In this document: positions 17,121 through 25,460 of the stretch, piece after piece
Numbering within the stretch: position 1 is the first letter of the stretch
Layout of the letters: the number at the start of each line of letters is the position of its first letter
Source: Rhodocyclus purpureus
GTDB lineage: Bacteria > Pseudomonadota > Gammaproteobacteria > Burkholderiales > Rhodocyclaceae
DNA: 64,000 bases
Reading direction: 5' to 3'
NCBI RefSeq assembly: GCF_016653115.1
Contig: NZ_NHRX01000059.1
Coordinates: 41,382-105,381, forward strand
Notes under the pieces: model-generated
What the model saw: only the letters and a program-made list of their open reading frames with translations
What the model was told of the DNA's origin: nothing
The model's database searches: none
Made by a program: the position numbers and the translations under genes

Positions 17121-17802
17121 GGCGTTCGCCTGGCGTGGCCAGGTCTGGCGCATGGTCGAATCGCAGCACATCGCTGCCACCATGAAACTGGTCGATAGCC
17201 GCGACGAGCAGGACCTGCTCGAGTCCTTGCTCGAATCGAGCAAGCCGGCCCTGCCGGACGCTACGGCCGGGCTCGACTACCTGCTGGCGACCCCGTTTCG
17301 CTATCCTCCCCGGCAGGGAGGCTCACGCTTCCGCGCAGCGACCGAGCCCGGCGTCTTCTACGCTGCGGAATCGGTGCGGACGGCTGCTGCCGAACTGGGC
17401 TACTGGCGCTGGAAGTTCCTGCGCGACGCGGTCGATCTCGAGCGCCTCGAACCGGTCGCCCACACCGCCTTCCGGACGGAGATCGCCACCGCCGTCATCG
17501 ACCTGCAGCGCCCGCCGTTCGCCGCTGAGGCCGGGGCCTGGCAGCACCCGACGGACTACGGCCCGACGCAGCAGCTTGCGCGGATCGCCCGCGCGGCCGG
17601 GCTCTCCGGCATCCTCTACCGCTCGGTCCGCGATCCCCATCCCGCCTGGTGCCTCGCCCTGCTGACGCCGAGCGGCTTTGCCCAGGCCAGGCCCGATGCC
17701 GAGCGTCAGACCTGGTATCTCTCCGTCTCGCAACAGGCCGTGAGCTTGCGCCGCGACAGCGAATCGATGCAGTTTTCTGCCGAGGAATTCGGGGGACGTT
17801 GA
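17080..17802 (+). CDS. RES-domain toxin
   Basis: 240 residues of the RES family, toxins that degrade or use NAD+ (as MbcT and ParT do). The conserved Arg in FAWRGQVWRMVESQHIAA and FRYPPRQGGSRFRAATEPGVFYAAESVRTAAAELGY (the R, E and S residues of the name) are present, with the later Ser in GLSGILYRSVRDP. The start is a GTG at 17080 with ACGGAGGG upstream, inside the antitoxin gene. Coupled to the Xre antitoxin. The C-terminal end overlaps a hairpin. Confidence 0.92.
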   Translation: MSFTTWTPPALSSEAFAWRGQVWRMVESQHIAATMKLVDSRDEQDLLESLLESSKPALPDATAGLDYLLATPFRYPPRQGGSRFRAATEPGVFYAAESVRTAAAELGYWRWKFLRDAVDLERLEPVAHTAFRTEIATAVIDLQRPPFAAEAGAWQHPTDYGPTQQLARIARAAGLSGILYRSVRDPHPAWCLALLTPSGFAQARPDAERQTWYLSVSQQAVSLRRDSESMQFSAEEFGGR

Positions 17803-17827
17803 ATCAAGCATAACGCCCCCGAAATTC
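17785..17827. terminator. Hairpin between the RES gene and the convergent RelE gene
   Basis: An inverted repeat, GAATTCGGGGGACGTT against AACGCCCCCGAAATTC (one base inserted), with a 10-nt loop. It covers the RES stop codon and lies 13 bp before the relE-like stop. No T-run follows, so it may be a bidirectional barrier or a REP-like unit rather than a classical terminator. Confidence 0.45.
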
Positions 17828-17839
17828 CGTCCCCGTAAT

Positions 17840-18121
17840 TCAGCGCTTGCCGGCTGGCTGATAAACCGCGTTTCGCTCTCTTTTTCCCACAGCCACGACC
17901 ACCACGACCAACTGACTGTCTCGTACCTCGTAAACAAGGCGGTAACCGATACTGCGCAACTTGACCTTGTAGCGGTCTGGATGACCGCTCAGTTTGGCTG
18001 AAGGCACTCGCGGGTTGTCCAAGCGCTCGGCGAGTTTTTTCTTGAACTGTTCTCGAATCGAGCCATCCAGCTTGCGCCACTCGCCCAAGGCTTCATCGAG
18101 GAAGCCGAGTTCATAACTCAT
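17840..18121 (-). CDS. RelE/ParE-family toxin
   Basis: 93 residues with the RelE fold signature: FLDEALGEWRKLDGSIREQF, KLSGHPDRYKVKLRSIGYRL and VYEVRDSQLVVVVVAVGKRE. RelE-type toxins cleave mRNA in the ribosomal A site. The conserved basic residues and C-terminal Lys/Arg-rich strand are visible. It overlaps the upstream antitoxin gene by 11 bp. Confidence 0.93.
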   Translation of the reverse strand: MSYELGFLDEALGEWRKLDGSIREQFKKKLAERLDNPRVPSAKLSGHPDRYKVKLRSIGYRLVYEVRDSQLVVVVVAVGKRERNAVYQPAGKR

Positions 18122-18359
18122 CGAGCTTGACCTTGATCACTTTTTGATCAGCGCGCGCATCAGCGATGGCATTCAGTTCAATGTCATCGAGCCGATCCAT
18201 CATGGCTTCGTACATCTTCGCCGGAACGCAATAGAAGGCTGGGGCATTCCTGTTCAGGATCGCGACAGGAAACCCATCGCCCGCTGCAACCGTGCCCATC
18301 GGGTTTTTTTTCAGTTCAGAGATGCTTGCCGCAGTTTCGGCCAGGATTTGATGAGTCAT
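18111..18359 (-). CDS. Phd/YefM/StbD-type antitoxin
   Basis: 82 residues. The N-terminal DNA-binding part MTHQILAETAASISELKKNP with GDGFPVAILNRNAPAFYCVP is typical of the StbD/Phd group. The C-terminal acidic-amphipathic helix would neutralise RelE. It is upstream of the toxin with an 11-bp overlap. Repeated half-sites lie just before the start codon. The ATG has GGAG 7 bp upstream. Confidence 0.92.
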   Translation of the reverse strand: MTHQILAETAASISELKKNPMGTVAAGDGFPVAILNRNAPAFYCVPAKMYEAMMDRLDDIELNAIADARADQKVIKVKLDEL

Positions 18360-18381
18360 GACGATCTCCAGGAGCTGTTAA

Positions 18382-18413
18382 TAGCACCAATGCTAGCACC
18401 CGCGATGGTGCCA
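18382..18413 (-). promoter_or_regulatory. Putative operator of the StbD/RelE operon
   Basis: Two TAGCACC half-sites (18382-18388 and 18394-18400, 12 bp apart) and an inverted GGTGCCA (18407-18413), starting 23 bp upstream of the antitoxin ATG. The arrangement fits cooperative antitoxin binding. Inference from repeat symmetry only. Confidence 0.45.
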
Positions 18414-18431
18414 CTCTATCCCCGCAATTCC

Positions 18432-18965
18432 TCACTGCAATTCTTCGAGGATTTCCCGCAGACCCAGGGCGCTTTCGTAGCGGAAGGTGGCGCCGTTGTA
18501 GGGGCGTTCGCCGGCTTGCCAAGAGTCGAAGCTCAGGAACAGCGCCGCCTTCTGGCGGCCCTTGCGCTCCATGCTGACGATCAGGGTGTCCGATTTCGCT
18601 TCCTCGTCACCCCGCCCGAGCTTCACTCCAGTCCGATACAACTCGCCGCCGGCCTCGGCGTCGGAACCCAGTTGTCGCTCGGCCAGCTGATACTTGCGGA
18701 TGGCCTCGATGAAGCCGGCGACCTGCTCGCGCGTCAGCGAGAACCGGTAGAGGTCGGTGTCAGCGCGGAGCTGGAAGGCTGCATGCTCTCCGCCCTTCGT
18801 CCGCGGCTGCCACACGGTGAGCATCGCCGTCTTGGTCCGCGCCGATTGTCCGAGAATCTTGACGACGCCGCCGACGTGGTCTGCGTTCGACGGCGGCGTC
18901 TGCGCACTCGCCAGCTCGGGAAGAAAGGCTGCAACGAGCAGCGCAAGGAGAAGTTTTTTAGCCAT
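18432..18965 (-). CDS. Exported hypothetical protein
   Basis: 177 residues with a clear Sec signal peptide (MAKKLLLALLVAAFLPELASA, cut near ASA-Q). The mature part is about 155 residues of mixed alpha/beta character (FSLTREQVAGFIEAIRKYQL, ALFLSFDSWQAGERPYNGA), ending in LGLREILEELQ. I do not recognise a family. The likely location is the periplasm. It is co-directional with, and 66 bp downstream of, the VanZ-like gene. Confidence 0.7.
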   Translation of the reverse strand: MAKKLLLALLVAAFLPELASAQTPPSNADHVGGVVKILGQSARTKTAMLTVWQPRTKGGEHAAFQLRADTDLYRFSLTREQVAGFIEAIRKYQLAERQLGSDAEAGGELYRTGVKLGRGDEEAKSDTLIVSMERKGRQKAALFLSFDSWQAGERPYNGATFRYESALGLREILEELQ

Positions 18966-19031
18966 GCAGATCAGGGACCGTCATCCTCAGGCTTGAGTTC
19001 CGGAAAGGGGTAGCCGCGTGGCAATCGTACA

Positions 19032-19382
19032 TCAACGCGAGCGATGAAGGCGGTGCCACCACCACGCCGGTGCCATCACCACCGCTACCCCGAGACAGTC
19101 GGCCAGCCAGTCGGCCCAGTCGCCAAAGCGCCAGCCTGTCGCCGACTGTGCCAGCTCGATCAGGCCGCCGAACGCCAGCAGACCTGCTGCCAGCTTGCCG
19201 AAATCGCGCGGATAGGCCGGTAGCCCGAGCAGCGCAAGCACGACGAAGGCCAACGCATGCTGGGCCTTGTCCCACCAGTTCAGCGCCTGCGGCGGCAGGT
19301 ATTCCCCCGGTGACAGCGCCAGCACAGCCACCGCCAGCGCCGCCAGCCAGAAAACCGCGCGGAACAAGACACGCCAGCTCAT
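19032..19382 (-). CDS. VanZ-like membrane protein
   Basis: A 116-residue inner-membrane protein with about four hydrophobic segments ([63 protein letters not shown]) and the family motifs [12 protein letters not shown] and GRFGD-like [15 protein letters not shown]. VanZ relatives are poorly understood; VanZ gives teicoplanin resistance in enterococci, but that should not be assumed here. The ATG at 19382 has GGGAG 6 bp upstream. Confidence 0.82.
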   Translation of the reverse strand: MSWRVLFRAVFWLAALAVAVLALSPGEYLPPQALNWWDKAQHALAFVVLALLGLPAYPRDFGKLAAGLLAFGGLIELAQSATGWRFGDWADWLADCLGVAVVMAPAWWWHRLHRSR

Positions 19383-19589
19383 GGAGTCTCCCGGATGTCG
19401 GGTGCGCCACATCCCATGTCAAAAGCATTGCTCAAGACGCGTCCCGGATTGTCCCGGAATTATAACGTCCCCGGAATTGATTGGTGTGGGAGCTTTCCCT
19501 GCGTCGCCGCAGCCACTCCGGAGAAACCCGGAAATCCTGTAAAATCAGCTGCCCGAGCGCAACACTCCCCTTCAGAGAGCCCCATTCCG

Positions 19590-20036
19590 ATGAGCATCGT
19601 CGTCAACAAGAAAGCCTTCCACGATTACTTCATCGAGGAAAAGTTCGAGGCTGGCATCGTCCTCAGCGGCTGGGAAGTGAAGGCCATCCGCGCCGGTCGC
19701 GCCAACATCAAGGAAGCCTACGTCGTCATCCGCGGCGGCGAGTTGTTCGTCTTCGGCATGCACATCACCGCGCTGCCGACCGCCTCGACCCACGTCACGC
19801 CCGATCCGACGCGCACGCGCAAGCTCCTGCTGCATGCCAACGAGATCGACAAGCTGATCGGCAAGGTCGAACGCGCGGGCTACACCCTGCTGCCGCTCGA
19901 CCTGCACTACACGCGCGGCCGCATCAAGGCCGAAATCGGCCTCGCCCGCGGCAAGAAGATGCACGACAAGCGCGAGGCCGAAAAGGAACGCGACTGGGAA
20001 CGCGAGAAGCAGCGCCTCGTCCGCGTCAGCCGCTGA
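19590..20036 (+). CDS. smpB: SsrA-binding protein SmpB
   Basis: 148 residues. SmpB binds tmRNA and brings it to stalled ribosomes for trans-translation. Family landmarks are [57 protein letters not shown] [20 protein letters not shown] and the basic C-terminal tail [18 protein letters not shown]. The ATG at 19590 matches the family start; the longer frame from 19395 has no similarity. tmRNA itself is not in the window. Confidence 0.97.
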   Translation: MSIVVNKKAFHDYFIEEKFEAGIVLSGWEVKAIRAGRANIKEAYVVIRGGELFVFGMHITALPTASTHVTPDPTRTRKLLLHANEIDKLIGKVERAGYTLLPLDLHYTRGRIKAEIGLARGKKMHDKREAEKERDWEREKQRLVRVSR

Positions 20037-20325
20037 GCGGTTCCGGGGAGGTCATGTCGACTTCGGGCGCCAATCGCCCGCCCCCGTTGCTTTCCCGCGT
20101 CAGTGGATGCGACCCGGAACTGCCGCTCAGCCTGCCTGATCCTGAAGCCTTGCCCGACCGCGGCAGCGCGTGCTCCCGCCCGATCATGACGTCCGGAAGC
20201 CGAGGCGCCTGAGCGCATGCGCGCCCGCCCGCATACGCTTCCCTGCGCGCCAGCGACCCATATGCTGCGCCGCAGCAAAAGGTGTTATCCTGTCGCCTGC
20301 AAGTCAATTTACCGCGAGGCAGCAC

Positions 20326-22647
20326 ATGAGTGAAAGCGATCTCTACCGTTTCTTCCTTGAGCAGGTGCCCCTGTTCGAACACTTTTCGGCGACTCAGGTC
20401 GAGGAAATCGTCGGCAAGTCGCAACTGCTGACCTTCGAGGGTAACGAGGCGATGCTAGAACCCGGCGAGGAGACCCGTCGCTTCTGCGTGCTCGTCTCCG
20501 GCCTCGCGGAAATCTCGAACACCGACAACACCGGAACGCGCGTGGTGATCCAGCGCATGGGGCCCGGTGACGTCTTCGGCGTGATGTCGATGCTCACCGG
20601 CGAACGCAGCTACGCCGGGGTCGTTGCCACCACCCGTTGTCTGGTCCTGGGCATCCCCGAGGAAGTCTTCAACGCGCACGTCCTCAGCAATCCGAAGGCC
20701 TTCCGCCATCTCGCGCGGCTGCTCGCCGACCGCGCGCGCACGCTGACGCCCGAACCCGCGGCGGCACCGAGCGAAGCACCGACGGATCCGGACGACCAGA
20801 GCGTGCTGAGCGTGCTCAACGACCTGCCCGGCAAGATCCTTGCGCTCGACATCGGCATGCGCCAGATCCACTTCGGCATCTACGATACCGAAAAGGCCGG
20901 CAACGACGTGCGCGGCGTCTTCGACCAGCGCGAAGGCAACGTCGTCAGGGTCACGGTCAGCGCCGGCGGCATCGAGAAGCGCCTCGAGCGTGCGCCCTTC
21001 GAACTCGCCGACCTGTTCAAGGCGATGCGCGAGGCGAGCGCCTTGCTCGGCCCGGCCTTCACCTTCTACCCGGAAGAAGTCACCGCCATCGGCCACCGCG
21101 TCGTCCATGGCGGCAACAAGTTCACCAGCTCGGTCGTCATCACGCCGGCGGTGATCGCCGACATCGAGAAGCTCTCGGTGCTTGCGCCGCAGCACAACCC
21201 GATCAACGTCGCCGGCATCCGTGCCGCGCTGGCCGCTTTCCCCAACGTGCCGCAGGTGGCGGTGTTCGACACGGCCTTCCACCAGACGCTGCCACCCTAC
21301 GCCTATCTCTACGGCCTGCCCTACGAGCTGTACAAGCAGGAGGGAATCCGCCGTTACGGTTTCCACGGCAACTCGCACCGCTACGTCGCGACCAAGTCGG
21401 CCGAGATCCTGAAGCGCCCGCTCGGAGAACTGGAGATCATTTCCTGTCACCTCGGCGTCGGCGCCTCGCTGTGCGCGATCGACCACGGCCGCTCGGTCGA
21501 CACGAGCATGGGCCTGACGCCGAGCGACGGCCTGATCATGCCCACGCGTTGCGGCAGCATCGACCCGGCCGTGATGCTCCACCTGCGCGAGCAGCACCAG
21601 ATGTCGTCCGAGCAACTGGCGACGCTGATCAACACGGAAAGCGGCCTCAAGGGAATCTCCGGCCTCTCCGGTGACATCCACGAGATCGAGGCCGCTGCGG
21701 CCGACGGCCATCATCGCGCACTGCTCGCGCACACGGCCTTCTGCTACCAGATCCGCAAGAACATCGGCGCCTACGTCGCGGCGATGGGCGGCGTCGACGT
21801 GCTCGCCTTCACCGGCGACATCGGCGAGACGAGCGCGCGCGTGCGCAGCTCGGCCTGCCAGGGCCTCGCCTACATGAACATCAAGCTCGACGAGGAGAAG
21901 AACCGCAACCTCGACCTGAGCGCAGGCTACGCGATCATTTCGGCCGACGACTCGCCGGTGACCATCCTCGTCATCGCCAACGACGACGAGCGCCTGGTCG
22001 CCTGGGAGACCCTGCACGCGATCGAGCGCAACCAGCTCCTGCTCTCCGCCGGCGCGCCGGAAGACCTGCCGATCCCGATCGAGATCTCGGCGCACCACGT
22101 GCATCTGAGCCAGGAGCACGTCGAGCAGTTGTTCGGACCGGGGCACCAGCTGACGCCGAAGTCCGAGCTGTCGCAGCCGGGCCAGTTCGCCTGCGAGGAA
22201 CAGGTGCACCTGGTCGGACCGAAGGGGCGCATCGCCAAGGTGCGCGTGCTCGGCCCGCCGCGCAAGGAAACGCAGGTCGAGATCGCCATGACCGAGCAGT
22301 TCAAGCTCGGCGTGCACCCGCCGATCCGCCAGTCCGGCGACCTCGCCGGCACGCCGGGCGTGACCCTGGAAGGCCCGCACGGCAGCGTCAGCATCGAACG
22401 CGGCGTCGTCTGCGCGCAGCGCCACATCCACATGTCGCCCGAGGACGCGATGCGCTTCCACGTCCGCGACAAGTACGTCGTCCGCGTCCGCGTCGAAGGC
22501 GAGCGCGAGCTGATCTTCGGCGACGTCGTCGTGCGCGTCAATCCCGAATATCGGCTGGCGATGCACATCGACACCGACGAAGGCAACGCCGCCAACATCA
22601 CGACCGGGATGCTCGGCTACATCGACGAGATCCAGAAGCGGGCGTAA
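20326..22647 (+). CDS. cNMP-binding / acetate kinase / PduL phosphotransacylase fusion protein (copy 1)
   Basis: 773 residues in three modules. Residues ~8-130: cyclic-nucleotide-binding (Crp-like) domain with GPGDVFGVMSMLTGERSYAG, where the ERS resembles the cAMP-phosphate contact of CRP. Residues ~168-565: acetate kinase fold with IGHRVVHGGNKF (Arg91 equivalent), VAVFDTAFHQTLPPYAYLYG, RYGFHGNSHRYV (His180), TRCGSIDPA (Arg241) and FTGDIGETS (Glu384). Residues ~580-773: PduL-type phosphate acyltransferase with its zinc motifs HHVHL, QRHIHMSPEDA and MHIDTDEGNAA. In principle one chain could interconvert acetyl- or propionyl-CoA and the acid plus ATP under second-messenger control. Two phosphate-binding residues of the kinase are changed (D175 for Asn7, V378 for Asn211). 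The ATG at 20326 has a GAGG site. A paralogue follows 153 bp downstream. Confidence 0.93.
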   Translation: MSESDLYRFFLEQVPLFEHFSATQVEEIVGKSQLLTFEGNEAMLEPGEETRRFCVLVSGLAEISNTDNTGTRVVIQRMGPGDVFGVMSMLTGERSYAGVVATTRCLVLGIPEEVFNAHVLSNPKAFRHLARLLADRARTLTPEPAAAPSEAPTDPDDQSVLSVLNDLPGKILALDIGMRQIHFGIYDTEKAGNDVRGVFDQREGNVVRVTVSAGGIEKRLERAPFELADLFKAMREASALLGPAFTFYPEEVTAIGHRVVHGGNKFTSSVVITPAVIADIEKLSVLAPQHNPINVAGIRAALAAFPNVPQVAVFDTAFHQTLPPYAYLYGLPYELYKQEGIRRYGFHGNSHRYVATKSAEILKRPLGELEIISCHLGVGASLCAIDHGRSVDTSMGLTPSDGLIMPTRCGSIDPAVMLHLREQHQMSSEQLATLINTESGLKGISGLSGDIHEIEAAAADGHHRALLAHTAFCYQIRKNIGAYVAAMGGVDVLAFTGDIGETSARVRSSACQGLAYMNIKLDEEKNRNLDLSAGYAIISADDSPVTILVIANDDERLVAWETLHAIERNQLLLSAGAPEDLPIPIEISAHHVHLSQEHVEQLFGPGHQLTPKSELSQPGQFACEEQVHLVGPKGRIAKVRVLGPPRKETQVEIAMTEQFKLGVHPPIRQSGDLAGTPGVTLEGPHGSVSIERGVVCAQRHIHMSPEDAMRFHVRDKYVVRVRVEGERELIFGDVVVRVNPEYRLAMHIDTDEGNAANITTGMLGYIDEIQKRA

Positions 22648-22657
22648 GCAAGGAAAA

Positions 22658-22688
22658 CGGCGGACAGCATGATTCATGCTGTCCGCCG
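22658..22688. repeat. Perfect hairpin, GGACAGCATG family
   Basis: 14-bp arms CGGCGGACAGCATG and its exact complement separated by ATT, 10 bp after the stop of fusion copy 1. The inner part (GGACAG.ATG-ATT-CAT.CTGTCC) is shared with 25172-25196 and, loosely, with 22694-22728. Confidence 0.75.
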
Positions 22689-22693
22689 ATGGG

Positions 22694-22728
22694 AAAGGGG
22701 ACAGCGAGGTTCATGCTGTCCCTTTTTT
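22694..22728 (+). terminator. Rho-independent terminator between the two fusion genes
   Basis: Arms GGGACAGC (22698-22705) and GCTGTCCC (22715-22722) around a 9-nt loop, followed directly by TTTTTT. With the A-run before it, this is a convincing terminator for copy 1, so copy 2 probably needs its own promoter. A TATAAT box at 22744-22749 is a candidate -10, but no good -35 is visible. Confidence 0.75.
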
Positions 22729-22800
22729 CTTGGTGTGCGGCGCTATAATTATGAATTACGATGTAAGCGACCGTCTTTTCCATACTGTCCCCCTCCCAGC

Positions 22801-25122
22801 ATGAGCGAAATCGATCTGAACCGTTTCTTCCTCGAACAGGTGCCCCTGTTCGAAAACTTCCCGGCCAACCAGGTCGAGCAAATCGTAGCCGAGTCGCGCC
22901 TGGCGACCTACGAGGCCAACGAGGCGATCCTCGAGACGGGCGACGAGGCAAACGTCTTCGGCGTCATCATCGAGGGCAGCGCCGAGATCTCGACGACGGG
23001 CAAAACCGGCTCGCGCACGCTGATCAAGCAGCTTGGCCAGGGCGAGGTCTATGGCGTCGTTTCGCGCATGACCGGCGACCGCATCATGGCCGACGTCATC
23101 GCCAGCACGCGCTGCCGCGTCCTGTCGATTCCGCTCGAGGTGTTCAACAGCCACATCCTCGGCAACCCCAAGGCAGTCAGCTTCCTCGCGCGCGCGCTCG
23201 CCGAGATCGTCGGCAAGATCGCCGTCGACACGGCCGCGACGCAGCATATCGGAGCCGCCGGTGCCGACGAGCCCTACGCGCTTTCCCTCGCCAACAAGCA
23301 GGCCGGCAAGATCCTCGCGCTCGACGTCGGCCTGCGCCAGATCCACTTCGGCATTTACGACACCCAGGAGAGCAGCGCCGCGGTCCATGGCTGCATCGAC
23401 CACTCCAATGCGCAGCAGACCCGGGTCACCGTGCAGGTCGGCGCGATCCAGAAGAGCCTCGACTTCCCGCCCTTCCCGCTGCCCGAGCTGTTCTCGGTGA
23501 TGCGCGAGGCGACCGCCCTGCTCGGCCCCGACCACAAGTTCTATCCGGAAGACGTCATCGCCATTGGCCATCGCATCGTCCATGGCGGCAACAAGTTCGC
23601 CAGTTCGGTCGTGATCACGCCGCAGGTGATCGCCGACATCGAGGAACTGGCGATGTTCGCGCCCCTGCATAACCCGATCAACGTCGCCGGCATCCGCGCC
23701 GCGCTCGAGCACTTCCCCAAGGTGCCGCAGGTGGCGGTGTTCGACACGGCCTTCCACCAGACGCTGCCGCCCTACGCCTACCTCTACGGCCTGCCCTGGG
23801 AACTGTACGAGAAGGAAGGCATCCGCCGCTACGGCTTCCACGGCAATTCGCACCGTTACGTCGCCGCCAAGTCGGCCGAGGTCTTGAAGCGCCCGCTCGG
23901 CGAACTGGAAATCGTCTCCTGCCACCTCGGCGTCGGCGCCTCGCTGTGCGCAATCGACCACGGCCGCTCGATCGACACCAGCATGGGCGTGACGCCGAGC
24001 GACGGCCTGATCATGTCCGCGCGCTCGGGCAGCGTCGACCCGGCGGTGATGATCCACCTGATGGAAAAGCACGGGATGTCGCCCGAGCAACTGTCGGCGA
24101 TGATCAACACCGAAAGCGGCCTCAAGGGGATCTCCGGCATCTCCGGCGACATCCACGAAATCGAGAGCGCCGCCGCCGATGGCCATCATCGCGCGCTGCT
24201 CGCACACAAGGCCTTCTGCTACCAGATTCGCAAGAACGTCGGCGCCTACGCCGCGGCGATGGGCGGCATCGAGGTACTCGCCTTCACCGGCGACATCGGC
24301 GAGACGAGCGCCCGCGTGCGCAGCTCGGTCTGCCAGGGCCTCGAGTACATGGGCATCAAGCTCGACGAGGAGAAGAACAGCAAGCTCGACCTGAGCCGCG
24401 GCTACGCGATCATCTCCGCCGACGACTCGCCGGTGACCATCCTCGTCATCACCAACGACGACGAGCGCCTGGTCGCCTGGGAAACCCTGCGCGCGATCGA
24501 GCGCAACCAGCTGCTGCTCGCCGCCGGCGCGCCGGAACAGCTGCCGATCCCGATCGAGATTTCGGCGCACCACGTGCATCTGTGCCAGGAAGACGTCGAG
24601 AAGCTGTTCGGACCGGGTCACCAGCTGACGCCGAAGTCGGAGCTGTCGCAGCCCGGGCAGTTCGCCTGCGAGGAACAGGTGCATCTGGTCGGGCCGAAGG
24701 GGCGCATCGCCAAGGTCCGCGTGCTCGGCCCGACGCGCAAGGAAACGCAGGTCGAGATCGCCATGACCGAGCAGTTCAAGCTCGGCGTGCAGCCACCGAT
24801 CCGCCAGTCGGGCGAACTCGCCGGCACCCCCGGCTGCACGCTCGAAGGCCCGTACGGCAGCGTCACCATCGAGCGCGGCGTCATCTGCGCCTACCGCCAC
24901 ATCCACATGTCGCCCGAGGAAGCCATGCGCTTCCACGTGCGTGACAACTACATCGTCCGCGTCCGCGTCGAAGGCCAGCGCGAACTGATCTTCGGCGACG
25001 TCGTCGTGCGCGTGAACCCCGGCTACCGCCTGGCCATGCACATCGACACCGACGAAGGGAACGCCGCCAGCATCAAGACCGGAATGATCGGCTACATCGA
25101 CGAGATCCAGAAGCGCGCGTGA
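22801..25122 (+). CDS. cNMP-binding / acetate kinase / PduL phosphotransacylase fusion protein (copy 2)
   Basis: 773 residues, exactly the length of copy 1 and collinear with it. The cNMP domain (GQGEVYGVVSRMTGDRIMAD) is the most divergent part and lacks the Ser of the CRP-like ERS. The kinase domain keeps IGHRIVHGGNKF, RYGFHGNSHRYV and FTGDIGETS, but again has LALDVGLRQIHFG in place of the usual N-x-G-S-S-S loop and HLGVGAS in place of HLGNGxS. The PduL domain keeps HHVHL, YRHIHMSPEEA and MHIDTDEGNAA. This is a tandem duplication in which the sensor half has diverged faster than the catalytic half. The ATG at 22801 follows a CATACTGTCCCC half-repeat. Confidence 0.93.
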   Translation: MSEIDLNRFFLEQVPLFENFPANQVEQIVAESRLATYEANEAILETGDEANVFGVIIEGSAEISTTGKTGSRTLIKQLGQGEVYGVVSRMTGDRIMADVIASTRCRVLSIPLEVFNSHILGNPKAVSFLARALAEIVGKIAVDTAATQHIGAAGADEPYALSLANKQAGKILALDVGLRQIHFGIYDTQESSAAVHGCIDHSNAQQTRVTVQVGAIQKSLDFPPFPLPELFSVMREATALLGPDHKFYPEDVIAIGHRIVHGGNKFASSVVITPQVIADIEELAMFAPLHNPINVAGIRAALEHFPKVPQVAVFDTAFHQTLPPYAYLYGLPWELYEKEGIRRYGFHGNSHRYVAAKSAEVLKRPLGELEIVSCHLGVGASLCAIDHGRSIDTSMGVTPSDGLIMSARSGSVDPAVMIHLMEKHGMSPEQLSAMINTESGLKGISGISGDIHEIESAAADGHHRALLAHKAFCYQIRKNVGAYAAAMGGIEVLAFTGDIGETSARVRSSVCQGLEYMGIKLDEEKNSKLDLSRGYAIISADDSPVTILVITNDDERLVAWETLRAIERNQLLLAAGAPEQLPIPIEISAHHVHLCQEDVEKLFGPGHQLTPKSELSQPGQFACEEQVHLVGPKGRIAKVRVLGPTRKETQVEIAMTEQFKLGVQPPIRQSGELAGTPGCTLEGPYGSVTIERGVICAYRHIHMSPEEAMRFHVRDNYIVRVRVEGQRELIFGDVVVRVNPGYRLAMHIDTDEGNAASIKTGMIGYIDEIQKRA

Positions 25123-25128
25123 AAACGG

Positions 25129-25153
25129 GGGGCGGCCTGATTCGTGCCGCCCC
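25129..25153. terminator. Hairpin after fusion copy 2
   Basis: Arms GGGGCGGC and GCCGCCCC with loop CTGATTCGT, 7 bp after the stop codon. The loop carries the GATTC of the neighbouring hairpin family. No T-run follows, so termination is uncertain. Confidence 0.5.
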
Positions 25154-25171
25154 TTGAAAACCTAAGAACTG

Positions 25172-25196
25172 GGGACAGTATGATTCATACTGTCCC
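25172..25196. repeat. Perfect hairpin, GGACAGTATG family
   Basis: Arms GGGACAGTATG and its exact complement around ATT. It overlaps the stop codon of the relE-like gene (25185-25187), so it may also serve as that gene's 3' end. A lone half, CATACTGTCCCC, lies at 22781-22792. Confidence 0.7.
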
Positions 25197-25460
25197 TCTG
25201 GTGTGCCAGAGTCGCAGCACGTAGAGGCTGAGATCGACGATCTCGTAGCGCATCTCGTAACGACCGACGAGAATTCGGCGGACCTCACGCGGCTCGAATT
25301 CATCGAGCCGTTCGCCGATGCGCGGGTTGTTCAGCAAGGTGGACGTCGCCGCCGTGATCGACTGTACGGTACGCGCAGCCGCAGCTTCATTCACGGGCGC
25401 CAGAAACTCGTACAGGCGTAGCAGATCGGAGAGCGCCTTGCTGGTCCATTTCAGTTCCAT
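25185..25460 (-). CDS. RelE/ParE-family toxin
   Basis: 91 residues: MELKWTSKALSDLLRLYEFL, AARTVQSITAATSTLLNNPR and RRILVGRYEMRYEIVDLSLY match ParE/RelE toxins. The residues LVGRYEMRYEI and VLRLWHTRG form the typical C-terminal strand. Translationally coupled to the ribbon-helix-helix antitoxin (shared TGATG). ParE-type members poison gyrase and RelE-type members cut mRNA; the sequence leans to ParE but does not decide. Confidence 0.92.
   Translation of the reverse strand: MELKWTSKALSDLLRLYEFLAPVNEAAAARTVQSITAATSTLLNNPRIGERLDEFEPREVRRILVGRYEMRYEIVDLSLYVLRLWHTRGTV

Noticed and set aside
20054..20212. Possible 52-residue protein downstream of smpB, preceded by GGGGAGG
   Set aside because: The spacing from GGAGG to ATG is only about 2 bp, the sequence is Pro/Ser-rich without family character, and the codon pattern is not convincing.
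20455..25041. 740- and 761-codon minus-strand open frames opposite the two fusion genes
   Set aside because: Both are antisense shadows of the duplicated fusion. Their similarity to each other follows from the duplication, not from coding.
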